This document shows, piece by piece, positions 1 through 9,837 of a stretch of DNA of 64,000 nucleotides. The first letter of the stretch is position 1. Every line of letters starts with the position of its first letter. The notes beneath the pieces are model-generated. The model did no database searches, was not told the origin of the DNA, and saw only the letters and a program-made list of their open reading frames with translations. A program made the position numbers and the translations under genes. The stretch spans positions 1 through 64,000 of the forward strand of contig NZ_CACAYO010000008.1 of NCBI RefSeq assembly GCF_902536725.1, read 5' to 3'. Source of the DNA: an uncultured Prochlorococcus sp. Its GTDB lineage: Bacteria > Cyanobacteriota > Cyanobacteriia > PCC-6307 > Cyanobiaceae.

Positions 1-1037
1 CTTTACCTCAAATTACTAAATTAACTAAAAGTCCATTAATTTTAGGTAGAGGGAATAAAACGAATAATTTGAGAAATATTATTTTTAATGATTTAAAAAA
101 TCAAAAACTTAATGTAAATTCTGCTAATTTGCAATTTGATTGTTGTTATGAAGATATTTCAAGAATTAAGAATATTATTTCAAATAATAATAATGATTGT
201 GTTATTGCAGCTGGAGGTGGCAAAGTTCTAGATTCTGGAAAATTTATAGCCGAGTCTCTTAATATCCCTTGTATTACTATTCCTCTTAGCGCCTCTACAT
301 GTGCTGGTTGGACAGCCTTATCGAATATTTATACAAAGGATGGTCAGTTTATAAAAGATGTTGCATTAGGATCTTGTCCGAAAATACTAGTTTTTGATCA
401 TAAATTTATTAAAACAGCTCCATCAAGAACACTTGCAAGTGGCATAGCAGATGCCTTGGCAAAATGGTACGAATCCTCAATAACAAGTTCAAAAATAGAT
501 GACGGTCTTGTTCAACAAGCAATTCAGATATCAAGAGTTTTGAGAGATCAATTATTAATAGATGGAGCTAAAGCATTTAAGGGGCAATTTGAAAATAATC
601 CATCTTGGCAAAATACTGTAGAAGCATGTGGACTTACAGCAGGATTAGTTGGCGGTATTGGTGGAGAAAAATGTAGGACTGCAGCAGCACATGCTATTCA
701 TAATGCAATTACTCAGGTAATCACCCCTAATAAATTCTTACATGGTGAGATTGTTGGGGTTGGATTATTATTGCAATTAAGACTAGAAGAAATGAAAAAT
801 AATAATAAATTAGCTGATCAATCAATTAAACAATTATTTTTACTCATGAAAGAATTGAATTTGCCAACTACTATCGGACAACTTGGAATTAATGTTTTTG
901 AAAATAATAATTTAGAGAAAATTGCTGATTTTACTTGTCGAGATAAATCAGAGATTCACTTTTTGCCTTTTGAAATTAATAAATGGGAAATAATAGAGGT
1001 TATTTCAAATTTTGAACAACAAAAAATTAAAATATAA
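1..1037 (+). CDS. Iron-containing/glycerol-dehydrogenase-family oxidoreductase, 5' end outside the window
   Basis: The reading frame is already open at base 3 and runs without a stop to TAA at 1037, so the gene starts upstream of the window and the TTG at 69 is not its start. Upstream of 69 the frame encodes SPLILGRGN, the usual N-terminal strand of glycerol / glycerol-1-phosphate dehydrogenases. The NAD-binding AAGGGKVLD motif is present. Metal-ligand regions are visible as GIADALAKW (Asp), the His-rich AAAHAIHNAIT and FLHGE. The family reduces or oxidises polyols with NAD(P) and a divalent metal; the substrate cannot be told from sequence. It overlaps the next gene by 26 bases, so the two are probably co-transcribed. 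Confidence 0.8.
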   Translation, partial: LPQITKLTKSPLILGRGNKTNNLRNIIFNDLKNQKLNVNSANLQFDCCYEDISRIKNIISNNNNDCVIAAGGGKVLDSGKFIAESLNIPCITIPLSASTCAGWTALSNIYTKDGQFIKDVALGSCPKILVFDHKFIKTAPSRTLASGIADALAKWYESSITSSKIDDGLVQQAIQISRVLRDQLLIDGAKAFKGQFENNPSWQNTVEACGLTAGLVGGIGGEKCRTAAAHAIHNAITQVITPNKFLHGEIVGVGLLLQLRLEEMKNNNKLADQSIKQLFLLMKELNLPTTIGQLGINVFENNNLEKIADFTCRDKSEIHFLPFEINKWEIIEVISNFEQQKIKI

Positions 1038-1944
1038 ATATTTTTTGACTAAAAACAATTTTGAACAACTAAGTGATTTAAATGCAGAATTTTTTGAAAG
1101 TGCCAAATTGTCACTATTAGATCCTTCAGGTCTTTATTTGGCAAATGATGTTAAGTGGATAAAACTCAACCAAAAATGGAACTCCTTAAAATTCCCAGTA
1201 GTTATTGGAGGAAAAGGTCAACCCTTACTTCTTCTACATGGCTTTGATAGTAGTTTTTTAGAATTCAGAAGAATATATAAATCATTAAAAAGAAATTTCC
1301 AAGTTATCGTTCCTGATCTGCTGGGTTTTGGTTTTAGTCCCAGGTGCGCAACAAATGAATACAATTCCTCGAAAATAATTTCGCATTTAATTGATCTCCT
1401 TAAGACCCTAAAAATAACAAAGAATCTAAAAATTATAGGTGCCTCTATGGGAGGCTCAACAGCTCTAAAACTTGCTTATGAAATTCCTGATTCTATTGAT
1501 AAAATTATCCTTTTGTCCCCTGCCGGATTGTTTGGAGAACCTAAGAGTATCCCTTTTCCCCTTAACCAAATTGGCGCTTCATTTCTTGGATTACCTCAGG
1601 TCAGAAAAAGTCTTTGTAGGCAAGCATTTGCTTTTCCAGAAGAATGTGTTGGTAAGATGGAAGAGCAAATTGCTTCAATTCATTTAGGTTGTAAAGGATG
1701 GAGGAATTCACTTGCATCATTTGCAAAAAGTGGTGGGTTTGCAGGAACTCAAAAATATATCCAAAATATACCAATTAAAACATTATGTGGAAAAAATGAT
1801 CGAATTCTTGGAAAAAAAGAGCTTAAAAAAATAGGAAATATTGAAAAATTAAATTTTGTAGGGTTACAAAATTGTGGTCATCTTCCGCATATAGATCTTC
1901 CATCATTATCTAGTAAAATTATCAAAGATTATTTTTTGGAATAA
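1012..1944 (+). CDS. Alpha/beta hydrolase-fold protein
   Basis: A 310-residue protein with the alpha/beta hydrolase catalytic set: oxyanion-hole HGFDS near residue 76, nucleophile elbow GASMGG with Ser145, an acid in CGKNDR, and catalytic His290 in CGHLPHIDLP. The PDLLGFGFSPR segment after the oxyanion motif is typical of the haloalkane-dehalogenase / epoxide-hydrolase-like branch. The substrate is unknown. No ATG is available near the N-terminus. TTG at 1012 overlaps the upstream gene; TTG at 1045 (giving TKNNFEQL after Met) is an equally plausible start. Confidence 0.75.
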   Translation: MNNKKLKYKYFLTKNNFEQLSDLNAEFFESAKLSLLDPSGLYLANDVKWIKLNQKWNSLKFPVVIGGKGQPLLLLHGFDSSFLEFRRIYKSLKRNFQVIVPDLLGFGFSPRCATNEYNSSKIISHLIDLLKTLKITKNLKIIGASMGGSTALKLAYEIPDSIDKIILLSPAGLFGEPKSIPFPLNQIGASFLGLPQVRKSLCRQAFAFPEECVGKMEEQIASIHLGCKGWRNSLASFAKSGGFAGTQKYIQNIPIKTLCGKNDRILGKKELKKIGNIEKLNFVGLQNCGHLPHIDLPSLSSKIIKDYFLE

Positions 1945-1956
1945 ATTATTTCTTAA

Positions 1957-2814
1957 TTAATTCAGATACCTTAAAATTACAAAAATATAAAACAAAACAG
2001 ATGGAGTAAAGATGTAACTGTCAATTCTGTCAAGAATTCCTCCATGTCCCGGTAAAAAAGTTCCGGAATCTTTTATTTTTGCATCTCTCTTCATCATAGA
2101 TTCAATTAAATCTCCAACTAATGCCATAAGAGAAATTGAAATTCCATAAATTATTCCTACAATTAATGGATTTTCCCAATTCATTAAAAATGCGAAAAAT
2201 ATTGCTAGTAAAATTGAACAGGATATTCCTCCAATTAAACCTTCTATAGTTTTGCTCGGAGATATTGGAGATAGAGATGTTTTCCCAAATGACTTCCCAA
2301 TGAAATAAGAACCAATATCACTAGCTACAATTAAAAAACAAGAAGTTAAAGTTAAATGAAGACCTGTAGTATTTGACAAGTTTTCTAATGACAAAATACC
2401 CTGATTTGAACTTATTATCACTGAATCTAATCCCCTCAACTTAATCCAGTAACTAGGTAAAAAACCTAAATAGAATAATCCAAAAATAGATGCTGCAATA
2501 TCTGAAATAGTCCCAGGTTTTGGTTGCAAAAGTAACCAAGTGCATATCCCAACAGAACAAATTGGCAAAATTGAATTTGAAATTTCTCCTTCAAGCACAC
2601 CAATGGTCTCCAGATAAGTAGAAACTATAATAGTAAAGGACGAAAATAATGTAGTTTTTGTAGCTGGCCTTATTCCTTTAAATTCTGCCATTCTAAAAAA
2701 TTCTAATAATGCTAAATATGTAAGTAACGCAGTTGCCAATGTAAAAAACCATCCCCCCAACAAAACAACAATTAAACCAAAAATTCCTATAAGTAATCCG
2801 CTTTTTAATCTCAT
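1957..2814 (-). CDS. cdsA: Phosphatidate cytidylyltransferase
   Basis: CdsA makes CDP-diacylglycerol from phosphatidate and CTP, the branch point to phosphatidylglycerol, which is essential in thylakoids. The 285-residue protein is strongly hydrophobic with about seven or eight membrane spans. It carries the complete C-terminal family signature, running from Ser239 through KRD and KDSG to PGHGGILDRID (Asp265). SPSKTIEG, the other conserved loop, is also present. Length is normal. Only 9 bases separate it from the upstream decarboxylase on the same strand, so an operon is likely. Confidence 0.93.
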   Translation of the reverse strand: MRLKSGLLIGIFGLIVVLLGGWFFTLATALLTYLALLEFFRMAEFKGIRPATKTTLFSSFTIIVSTYLETIGVLEGEISNSILPICSVGICTWLLLQPKPGTISDIAASIFGLFYLGFLPSYWIKLRGLDSVIISSNQGILSLENLSNTTGLHLTLTSCFLIVASDIGSYFIGKSFGKTSLSPISPSKTIEGLIGGISCSILLAIFFAFLMNWENPLIVGIIYGISISLMALVGDLIESMMKRDAKIKDSGTFLPGHGGILDRIDSYIFTPSVLFYIFVILRYLN

Positions 2815-2823
2815 ATGAAATTG

Positions 2824-4221
2824 CTATGTTTCTAAGACCTTTATATTAAAATTTACCAGATCTTTGTTGGATAAACTTTGATTATTTATCCAATTAAACC
2901 TATCCAGGTCTACTTTTTCGCCAGGGACTAGTAGAGGTATCCCAGGAGGATAAGGGCAAATAATATCTCCTGATATTTTATTTAATGATTGTGAGAAAGG
3001 AATGGTCCGAGTCTTACTTCTCCAAGCAATTCCAATTTCGATTTCGGGTGCTTGAACTAATTTAAAGGGCGATTTGAGCACTTCTAAACTTTTTGATTTT
3101 TTGTAATTTGATAGTAACTTTTTCCATAACTTTTCAAATAAATTAAGAAAATCTTTTTGATTTCCAAATCCTAAGCAAAAAGTGAGAGTCATCATTTCTG
3201 GTAATTCAGCGATAAGGCCATTTCTATAAAAAAATTTATCAGCAGTAAAACCATCAATTCCAGCCTTAGAGGTATTTACAACAATTTTCAAGGGGTCTTG
3301 AGTTTCTATAAGAGGAATATTTTTTTGAATCAATTTTTTGTAAATACTTTTTGCCTCTAAAATTCTTTTTTGATATTTTGATAAACTTTTTTTATTAAGC
3401 CAGTCCCTTATAGACTCTTCACAAGAAGAAAGTAATAATGAACTTGGGCTAGTAGTTTGTAACAAATTAATACTTTTGATCAAATTACCTTCATTTATTA
3501 GATTCCCTTTGTACCAAAGTACCGCCGTTTGAGTTAATCCATTGAGCGACTTATGCAATGAATTAACCACCAAATCAGCGTTTGATGATAAGGCCGGTTT
3601 TGGCAAATTAAGGTTTTCACAAAAAAGGAAATATGAACCATGAGCTTCATCAACTAAAACAGGTAAATTTTTTTGATGACAACAATCTATTAAAGGTTCT
3701 AAATCTCCGGCATAACCCTGATAAGAGGGATTTACAAGAATGACCCCTGCAATTTTATTCTCATCAAAATTTAATTTTTGAAATACATTTTCCAACCAAA
3801 TTTTTGTAATTGGTTTGTAATGCCCGGTACTCGTTGAGAATTCTAGGTCAAAAAATATTGGATTTATATTCTGCATCGCACAGATTTTTATAACACTTAT
3901 GTGAACATTTCTAGGCATCAATATATTTTCGCCTGGATTTGCCATTGCAATTACTGCTGATTGTATTAATCCGGAAGCTCCATTAACTCCAAAAAAACAT
4001 CCTTTAGCCCCAAATTTATCAGAAAATTCTCTTTGAGATTTAGCAATTAATCCGCTTTGGGATAGTGGTGAGCCTATTTCTGGCAGTTCGGGCAAGTCCC
4101 AATACCCAGGAGGATTTTTTAATAACTTCACTAATTTCTTTGGTAAAGCTGCCCCTCTGTTGTGAGCGGGAAAGAATAAAGACTTTAAAAACTTTTTAGT
4201 TAGAAAAGATGAAATGCTCAT
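2824..4221 (-). CDS. PLP-dependent Orn/Lys/Arg decarboxylase family protein
   Basis: A 465-residue fold-type I PLP enzyme of the group typified by bacterial lysine/arginine decarboxylases. FFGVNGASGLIQ binds the cofactor phosphate, Asp191 in DEAHGSYF contacts the pyridine nitrogen, and Lys224 in NSLHKSLNG forms the Schiff base. The C-terminal PYPPGIPLLVPGE is the family's conserved tail motif. It would release CO2 from a basic amino acid, feeding polyamine synthesis; arginine is the likeliest substrate in cyanobacteria but this is inference. It is shorter than the E. coli enzymes because it lacks their N-terminal wing domain, as is usual in cyanobacteria. Confidence 0.88.
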   Translation of the reverse strand: MSISSFLTKKFLKSLFFPAHNRGAALPKKLVKLLKNPPGYWDLPELPEIGSPLSQSGLIAKSQREFSDKFGAKGCFFGVNGASGLIQSAVIAMANPGENILMPRNVHISVIKICAMQNINPIFFDLEFSTSTGHYKPITKIWLENVFQKLNFDENKIAGVILVNPSYQGYAGDLEPLIDCCHQKNLPVLVDEAHGSYFLFCENLNLPKPALSSNADLVVNSLHKSLNGLTQTAVLWYKGNLINEGNLIKSINLLQTTSPSSLLLSSCEESIRDWLNKKSLSKYQKRILEAKSIYKKLIQKNIPLIETQDPLKIVVNTSKAGIDGFTADKFFYRNGLIAELPEMMTLTFCLGFGNQKDFLNLFEKLWKKLLSNYKKSKSLEVLKSPFKLVQAPEIEIGIAWRSKTRTIPFSQSLNKISGDIICPYPPGIPLLVPGEKVDLDRFNWINNQSLSNKDLVNFNIKVLET

Positions 4222-4285
4222 AAAGTATTATCTACATATATAGAATGAATAACGTAGTAATCTTTTTTGATATTTTTTAACTTTA

Positions 4286-5941
4286 ATGAAAAAATCCTAT
4301 TCGAAATATTCAGCAAAAGATGATTTACTTTGGTTGATTTTGAGACCATGGATTTTTATACCAAGAGTTTTATATATCCTTTTAACTTTTATTTTCCTTT
4401 TTTTGAGAATACTTTTTCAAGGTAACAGTAAAAATAAAAATGTACAAAAAAATCTCTCAAAATATCTTTTTGATGTAATAACCGACTTAGGCCCTTGTTT
4501 TATTAAATTGGGTCAAGCACTCTCAACTAGGCCAGATCTTGTTAGACAAGATTGGCTTACAGAACTTACAAACTTACAAGATAATCTCCCAGCATTTGAT
4601 CACAAAATAGCTCTAAAAATTATTAAGGAGGAACTTGGATCACCTGCTAATGAATTATTTGAAGAGTTTCCAGATAGTCCTATTGCTTCTGCTAGTTTAG
4701 GTCAAGTTTATAAAGCAAAAATAAATAATTCTTATTTAGCTGTGAAAGTACAGCGACCAAATTTATATTTTCTGATAAGAAGGGATATCGTAATCTTAAG
4801 GTTTTTAGGAACTTTTTTATCCCCACTATTACCATTAAATATAGGTGTTGGAATTGGGGAAATAATAGATGAGTTTGGTAAGGCACTTTTTGATGAAATT
4901 GACTATCAAAAAGAGGCTGAAAATGCATTAAAGTTTGCAAATTTATTCAAAGAAAACCCAAATATTTTTATTCCTAAATTAGAAAAACAGTTTTCATCTA
5001 AAAGGATTATAACAACCTCTTGGATTGATGGAGTTAAGTTAAGAGATCGAGCTTTACTAAAGGAAAATAACTTAATACCTGCTTCTTTTATAAAAACATG
5101 TGTCATCAGTGGATTGCAGCAATTATTTGAATTTGGATATTTTCATGCAGATCCACATCCAGGGAATATGTTTGCTCTTAAAGGAGGAAATGCAGATTGT
5201 GGGAATTTAGCTTATGTTGATTTCGGAATGATGGATACTATTTCAAATTCAGATAGACTTACTCTAATTAAAGCAATTGTTCACATAATAAACGAAGAAT
5301 ATTTTCTTTTGGCGCAAGATTTCCAGAGATTAGGTTTCTTAACCAAAGAACAAGATCTTCAAAAACTTGTTGAACCATTAAAAGAAGTTCTTGGAGGATC
5401 CTTTGGAGCTGAGGTTGGTAATTTTAATCTTAAAAATGTAACTGATAAATTTTCAAAACTAATGTATTCCTATCCTTTCAGAGTTCCCAGTAGGTTTGCC
5501 TTAATAATAAGAGCTGTAGTTAGTCAAGAAGGTTTAGCACTAAGACTAGATCCTGAATTTAAAATTTTAAAAATAGCTTATCCATATATTGCTAAAAAAC
5601 TACTTACCGATAATTCTGAAGAAATTTTAGACATTCTTTTAGAAGTAGTTTTTGATAAAAAAGGTCAAATTCAAATAGAAAAAGTTGAAAGTTTATTAAA
5701 TATTTTATTTAAAGATTCAGAAAATATCAATTCAGATCTTATACCGGTAGCTAACGCTGGATTAAAATTATTTGTCAGTAAGAAAGGATCCGAAGTTCGA
5801 AAGAATCTTCTTTTAAGCCTCATAAAAGATGAAAAATTAGAATTTACTGATGCTAAAAAACTCATTGCTTTAATTAGAGATACTTTTAGCCCTCTAAATA
5901 TTGCAAAAAGCGCAGTGCAAAATTTTATTTCTACAGTTTAG
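4286..5941 (+). CDS. ABC1/AarF/UbiB-family atypical protein kinase-like protein
   Basis: A 551-residue ABC1 (UbiB/AarF) family member. Diagnostic motifs appear in order: KLGQALSTRPDLV (the KxGQ motif), ASLGQVYKA (the alanine-rich loop replacing the P-loop), AVKVQRP (VAIK lysine), HADPHPGN (catalytic loop) and YVDFGMMD (DFG). The N-terminus holds a hydrophobic stretch near residues 25-42, suggesting membrane association. Relatives act in quinone synthesis or stability, and plant and cyanobacterial ABC1K proteins affect plastoquinone and tocopherol metabolism. The substrate here is not known. The gene is monocistronic, divergent from the decarboxylase operon with 64 bases between. Confidence 0.88.
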   Translation: MKKSYSKYSAKDDLLWLILRPWIFIPRVLYILLTFIFLFLRILFQGNSKNKNVQKNLSKYLFDVITDLGPCFIKLGQALSTRPDLVRQDWLTELTNLQDNLPAFDHKIALKIIKEELGSPANELFEEFPDSPIASASLGQVYKAKINNSYLAVKVQRPNLYFLIRRDIVILRFLGTFLSPLLPLNIGVGIGEIIDEFGKALFDEIDYQKEAENALKFANLFKENPNIFIPKLEKQFSSKRIITTSWIDGVKLRDRALLKENNLIPASFIKTCVISGLQQLFEFGYFHADPHPGNMFALKGGNADCGNLAYVDFGMMDTISNSDRLTLIKAIVHIINEEYFLLAQDFQRLGFLTKEQDLQKLVEPLKEVLGGSFGAEVGNFNLKNVTDKFSKLMYSYPFRVPSRFALIIRAVVSQEGLALRLDPEFKILKIAYPYIAKKLLTDNSEEILDILLEVVFDKKGQIQIEKVESLLNILFKDSENINSDLIPVANAGLKLFVSKKGSEVRKNLLLSLIKDEKLEFTDAKKLIALIRDTFSPLNIAKSAVQNFISTV

Positions 5942-6056
5942 TTTTTATATTTATATCTAATGAATTTACTTATGATTTTAATTCGATTAGAATTGAAAAA
6001 TATCTCGGGTTTAAAAAAATGAGTAGTAAAAGAATGTATTAGCTTGGGAATATTGA

Positions 6057-6551
6057 ATGAATATTTTGAAAAATCTTTTTTTATCTAAAAAAAAATCTGA
6101 AAAAAATAAAGATATTAGTCCTGGATTAGTTGATAAATATATAGCAATCGCAAAGTTAGTCAAAGAAGCAAGAATCCAACAAAACCTTACAGTAAAGGAA
6201 TTGTCATACATTTCAAAAATTCCTGAAAGAGTAATAATTTCTATTGAAAATAACAACAAAAATATTATGCCTGAGTATCCTTTTATAAGATCTATATTAA
6301 TTAAATTAGAGGAATGCTTAGTATTAAAAAAAAATACCTTATTAAAATTAGCAGTTAGAGAAAGAAAAATTTTAAAGAAAGGAAGAAAAGATTTTCTGTT
6401 TAGAAAATTTGATCTTATAAATACATGGCAGGGAAGTATTTTGTATTTTTTTATATTAGTTTTAACTATATTTGTATTAAAGAGGTACTTTGTTCTTAAT
6501 GTAAATGTTATAGAGATTCAGAATCTTGAAAATCAAATCATTGATAAATGA
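6057..6551 (+). CDS. RodZ-like helix-turn-helix / single-span membrane protein
   Basis: A 164-residue protein with an N-terminal HTH of the RodZ type (about residues 30-85: LVKEARIQQNLTVKELSYIS, then IPERVIISIENNN and the conserved P-x-x-x-F-x-R turn, here PEYPFIRS). A very basic linker with KKGRKD follows, then one transmembrane helix at about 122-142 and a short outer tail. RodZ couples MreB to the cell-wall machinery in rods. Here the large periplasmic domain is nearly absent, leaving only about 20 residues. A membrane-tethered cell-shape or division role is inference; it could also be a membrane-bound regulator. Confidence 0.6.
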   Translation: MNILKNLFLSKKKSEKNKDISPGLVDKYIAIAKLVKEARIQQNLTVKELSYISKIPERVIISIENNNKNIMPEYPFIRSILIKLEECLVLKKNTLLKLAVRERKILKKGRKDFLFRKFDLINTWQGSILYFFILVLTIFVLKRYFVLNVNVIEIQNLENQIIDK

Positions 6552-6563
6552 TTTTTAAAAACT

Positions 6564-8084
6564 TTACTTTCGAGTTCTCCCAAAATTACTTCCTAGCTCA
6601 CTAAAGATTTTGATATTATCTTCTATTTCATCTAAAGATCGATTTAACTTCCATTTCCAGTTATTTTTTGTAGTCCCGGGTTTATTTAATCTACTTGAAT
6701 CGTCTAGAGATAAAAGATCTTGTATAGGAGCGATAAAGAGATAAGCATTTGTATTCATGCCAATTTCTATTAAGTCCCAAGAAGGATTTTCTGATAATTT
6801 ATACTCATCTTTTATTCTTTTTTTTGATTCATAATCTAAATATTCCCACCATGAAACAGAAGTAGAATTGTCATGAGTACCTGTATATACAACCCAATTT
6901 TCGCCTTTTATATTCTTAGGTAAGTAAGGATTATCTTCATTACCATCAAAAGCGAATTGTAATATTTTCATGCCAGGCAGTTCAAAAATTTTCCTTAGTT
7001 TTACTACATCTGGAGTTATTACTCCCAGATCCTCAGCAATAATTGGCAGATAGTTAGACCCCAGATCCTTTTTTACTTTATTTAATAGTGTTTTACCTGG
7101 AGAATTTATCCATTTTCCAATAATTGATGTTTTAGAACTGCCATTAACTCTCCAGTAACCGGCTAAACCCCTGAAATGATCAAACCTCAATATGTCCACG
7201 AGTTCAAATTGCCTTTGAAATCTTTTTCTCCACCAATCGAAATTTGTCCTTTTATGTTTTGACCAAAAGTAAGTTGGGGTACCCCATAATTGTCCTGTTG
7301 ATGAAAAATAATCAGGTGGAACACCACTTTGAAAGATTAAATCTCCATTTTTAAAAATTGAAAATAATGATCTATTACTCCATACATCAGAGCTGTCCCT
7401 AGAGACATAAAATGGTAAATCTCCTATTAGCTTAATATCTCTTGATTTTGCAAAGTTTTTAATAGCGCTCCATTGCTCATCAAGATGCCATTGTATTAAT
7501 TTTTTAATAAGTATCTCATCACTTTTTTTCTTTATCCACGATTTTAAAAACTTGTTATTTTTTATTTTAAATTCTTTAGGCCATTCCCACCAAGGCAACA
7601 TATTAAACTCCTCTTTAATTACAACAAATAATGCATAATCTTCAACCCAAGAATTTCGACTTATCCATTTATAAAAATTGAGTTTTGTTTCTTCAGACTG
7701 TGAGCTCCAACCTTGCAAGAGTAGGTAACCTAATTTTTTTGTTAAAGCATCCGCAACACTAAAATCAAAGTAATCTTTATTCTGATTTGTTGGTCCTAAT
7801 TCTTCTTTATTTGAAATAAAGATAAACCCGTTTTCTATTAATTCGTCTATGTCTAAAAACCATGGGTTTAGAGCAAAACTAGATGGGGAACTATAGGGAG
7901 ATCCCATAGAGTCAGTGGGTGTAAGAGGTAAAAATTGCCAGTATTCAATCCCATGCTTATGTAGTTTTTTTATCCAATCTTTAGCTCCTCTGCCAAAAGT
8001 TCCGCATACTCCTCCTCCTGGAATACATGAGGGATGCATAAGTATGCCTAATGATTTTTTTGAAAGAACTGATTCTTTAGGCAT
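6564..8084 (-). CDS. malQ: 4-alpha-glucanotransferase (disproportionating enzyme)
   Basis: A GH77 enzyme of 506 residues, the usual length for plant/cyanobacterial D-enzyme. Catalytic residues are in place: Asp302 (nucleophile, RFDHFRG), Glu351 (acid/base, IAEDLG) and Asp405 (stabiliser, GTHDNST). The N-terminal SPYSSPSSFALNPWFLDID is also characteristic. It transfers glucan segments between alpha-1,4 chains during glycogen turnover, and works with the GH57 branching enzyme encoded at 24.2 kb. Convergent with the RodZ-like gene, 12 bases apart. Confidence 0.95.
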   Translation of the reverse strand: MPKESVLSKKSLGILMHPSCIPGGGVCGTFGRGAKDWIKKLHKHGIEYWQFLPLTPTDSMGSPYSSPSSFALNPWFLDIDELIENGFIFISNKEELGPTNQNKDYFDFSVADALTKKLGYLLLQGWSSQSEETKLNFYKWISRNSWVEDYALFVVIKEEFNMLPWWEWPKEFKIKNNKFLKSWIKKKSDEILIKKLIQWHLDEQWSAIKNFAKSRDIKLIGDLPFYVSRDSSDVWSNRSLFSIFKNGDLIFQSGVPPDYFSSTGQLWGTPTYFWSKHKRTNFDWWRKRFQRQFELVDILRFDHFRGLAGYWRVNGSSKTSIIGKWINSPGKTLLNKVKKDLGSNYLPIIAEDLGVITPDVVKLRKIFELPGMKILQFAFDGNEDNPYLPKNIKGENWVVYTGTHDNSTSVSWWEYLDYESKKRIKDEYKLSENPSWDLIEIGMNTNAYLFIAPIQDLLSLDDSSRLNKPGTTKNNWKWKLNRSLDEIEDNIKIFSELGSNFGRTRK

Positions 8085-8332
8085 GTTATTAATTATATTT
8101 TGTTTATTTACTCTTAAAGTGTTTTTAATTCTCTAAATTCCACAATATACATATTTTTTTTGATTGACAAATATTATTACTTGTTTTAGAAAACTGAATC
8201 AATTTAAAAATCTTATTTTAATAAACGATATTTAACTTGATTGATGTAACTTTTGAAAAGATCTAGCCATTATTTTTTGCGAAATTCTCATAAACGATTA
8301 CGATAAGAATATAGTTTTATGGTGCAAATTTC

Positions 8333-9328
8333 GTGACAAGTTTTATCACGGCAATGCAGAGTAAAGAGTCGAATTTTAATCTAACTAATAGTAGATTAAG
8401 GTTAGTAAGTGGGACAACAAATCCTAAATTAGCTGAAGAAATTGCATCATACTTAGGGATTGAAAATGTACCTTTAATATCCAAAAGATTTGCTGATGGA
8501 GAACTTTATGTCCAGATTCAGCAATCTATTAGAGGTTGTGATGTCTTCCTAATACAACCTACATGTGCTCCTGTAAACGATAGTTTGATGGAACTTATGA
8601 TAATGGTTGACGCATGCAAGAGAGCGTCTGCAAGGCAAATAACGGCTGTAATTCCCTATTTTGGATATGCAAGGGCAGATAGAAAGACCTCGGGAAGAGA
8701 GTCTATAACGGCAAAACTAACTGCTAATTTGCTTGAAAAATCTGGAGTTGATAGGGTTCTTGCTATGGATTTACACTCAGCTCAAATTCAAGGGTATTTT
8801 GACATTCCATGCGATCATATCTACGGTTCACCTGTGTTAATTGATTATCTAGAAACGTTAGATTTAGAAGAAATAGTTGTGGTCTCTCCAGATGTAGGGG
8901 GAGTCGCTAGAGCAAGAGCGTTTGCAAAATTAATGAAAGATTCACCGTTGGCTATTATCGATAAAAGGAGATCTGCTCATAATATCGCTGAAAGTCTAAC
9001 AGTTATTGGTGAAGTTAAAGGTAAGACAGCTATTCTTATAGACGACATGATAGATACTGGAGGCACAATTTGTTCAGGAGCTAATTTATTAAAACAAGAA
9101 GGAGCTAATAGAATTTTTGCATGTGCATCACATGCTGTATTTTCTCCCCCTTCTTATGAAAGATTAAGTGCTAAGAATCTATTTGAACAAGTTATTGTGA
9201 CGAATAGCATACCTGTTTTACATAAAGATAATTTTCCGCAGTTAAAAGTTCTTTCTGTAGCAAATATGCTGGGGGAGGCTATTTGGAGAATTCACGAAGA
9301 AAGTTCCGTTAGTTCTATGTTTAGATAA
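8333..9328 (+). CDS. prs: Ribose-phosphate pyrophosphokinase
   Basis: Makes PRPP from ribose 5-phosphate and ATP for purine, pyrimidine, histidine and tryptophan synthesis. The 331-residue protein shows RFADGELYVQI and the flexible catalytic loop around YFGYARADRK, VVSPDVGG for ribose-phosphate contacts, and the PRPP-binding LIDDMIDTGGT. The GTG at 8333 gives MTSFITAMQSKESNF; an ATG seven codons later (8354) is an alternative. A plausible -10 lies near 8305-8313 (AAGAATATA). Transcribed alone. Confidence 0.95.
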   Translation: MTSFITAMQSKESNFNLTNSRLRLVSGTTNPKLAEEIASYLGIENVPLISKRFADGELYVQIQQSIRGCDVFLIQPTCAPVNDSLMELMIMVDACKRASARQITAVIPYFGYARADRKTSGRESITAKLTANLLEKSGVDRVLAMDLHSAQIQGYFDIPCDHIYGSPVLIDYLETLDLEEIVVVSPDVGGVARARAFAKLMKDSPLAIIDKRRSAHNIAESLTVIGEVKGKTAILIDDMIDTGGTICSGANLLKQEGANRIFACASHAVFSPPSYERLSAKNLFEQVIVTNSIPVLHKDNFPQLKVLSVANMLGEAIWRIHEESSVSSMFR

Positions 9329-9334
9329 AAGAAA

Positions 9335-9766
9335 TTATTTCCCCTCCAACCCTCGTAATTTTTTGAGTCTCTCAGTTTCAATCTTGTATTGTTTTTCAAT
9401 CTTTTCAGGAACATTATCCGGACACACTTGAAGAGCTGATTCAACTAATTGCAGAGATGCAATAAATTGTAATTTTTTCATGTCAACTGTTTGTTCTTTT
9501 TTCCTTTCCATTATTTTTCCTCCATGTTTTTGTGAAACTACTGATGCGAAAGTTGCTGAAGCAACGTTTAATGTTTTTGGGAAATCTAAATCAAATCCCT
9601 TTCTTGTCGCATTACACAGAAATGAAACCCCCATCCCATGATATAAATCTAAATCATTTTTATTTGCAGGCGAAATTTTAACATTTGCATTTAAGTTGTT
9701 AATACCAAACAAAAAAGATAAAGAAATTAGGGGGATTGTAAAAATTTTAGATATCTTAAAACCCAT
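9335..9766 (-). CDS. Small exported protein of unknown function
   Basis: 143 residues with an N-terminal signal-peptide-like segment (residues 1-27: basic MGFKISK, hydrophobic core, then NLNANV). The mature part is mixed alpha and polar, with two cysteines (in FLCNAT and QVCPDN) that could form a periplasmic disulfide. No known family was recognised. It is convergent with prs, 6 bases apart. Codon use and base composition match the neighbours, so it is probably a real vertically inherited gene. Confidence 0.6.
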   Translation of the reverse strand: MGFKISKIFTIPLISLSFLFGINNLNANVKISPANKNDLDLYHGMGVSFLCNATRKGFDLDFPKTLNVASATFASVVSQKHGGKIMERKKEQTVDMKKLQFIASLQLVESALQVCPDNVPEKIEKQYKIETERLKKLRGLEGK

Positions 9767-9837
9767 GTTTGATTTATTTTTAATTCATATATTAAAGATA
9801 CCATTTTTACTTTTTAAACTAAATCTGAAAATAGAAT

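Noticed and set aside
1472..1687. Open frame of 71 codons inside the alpha/beta hydrolase gene
   Set aside because: It overlaps in another frame a gene with a complete catalytic triad and has no ribosome site; a shadow.
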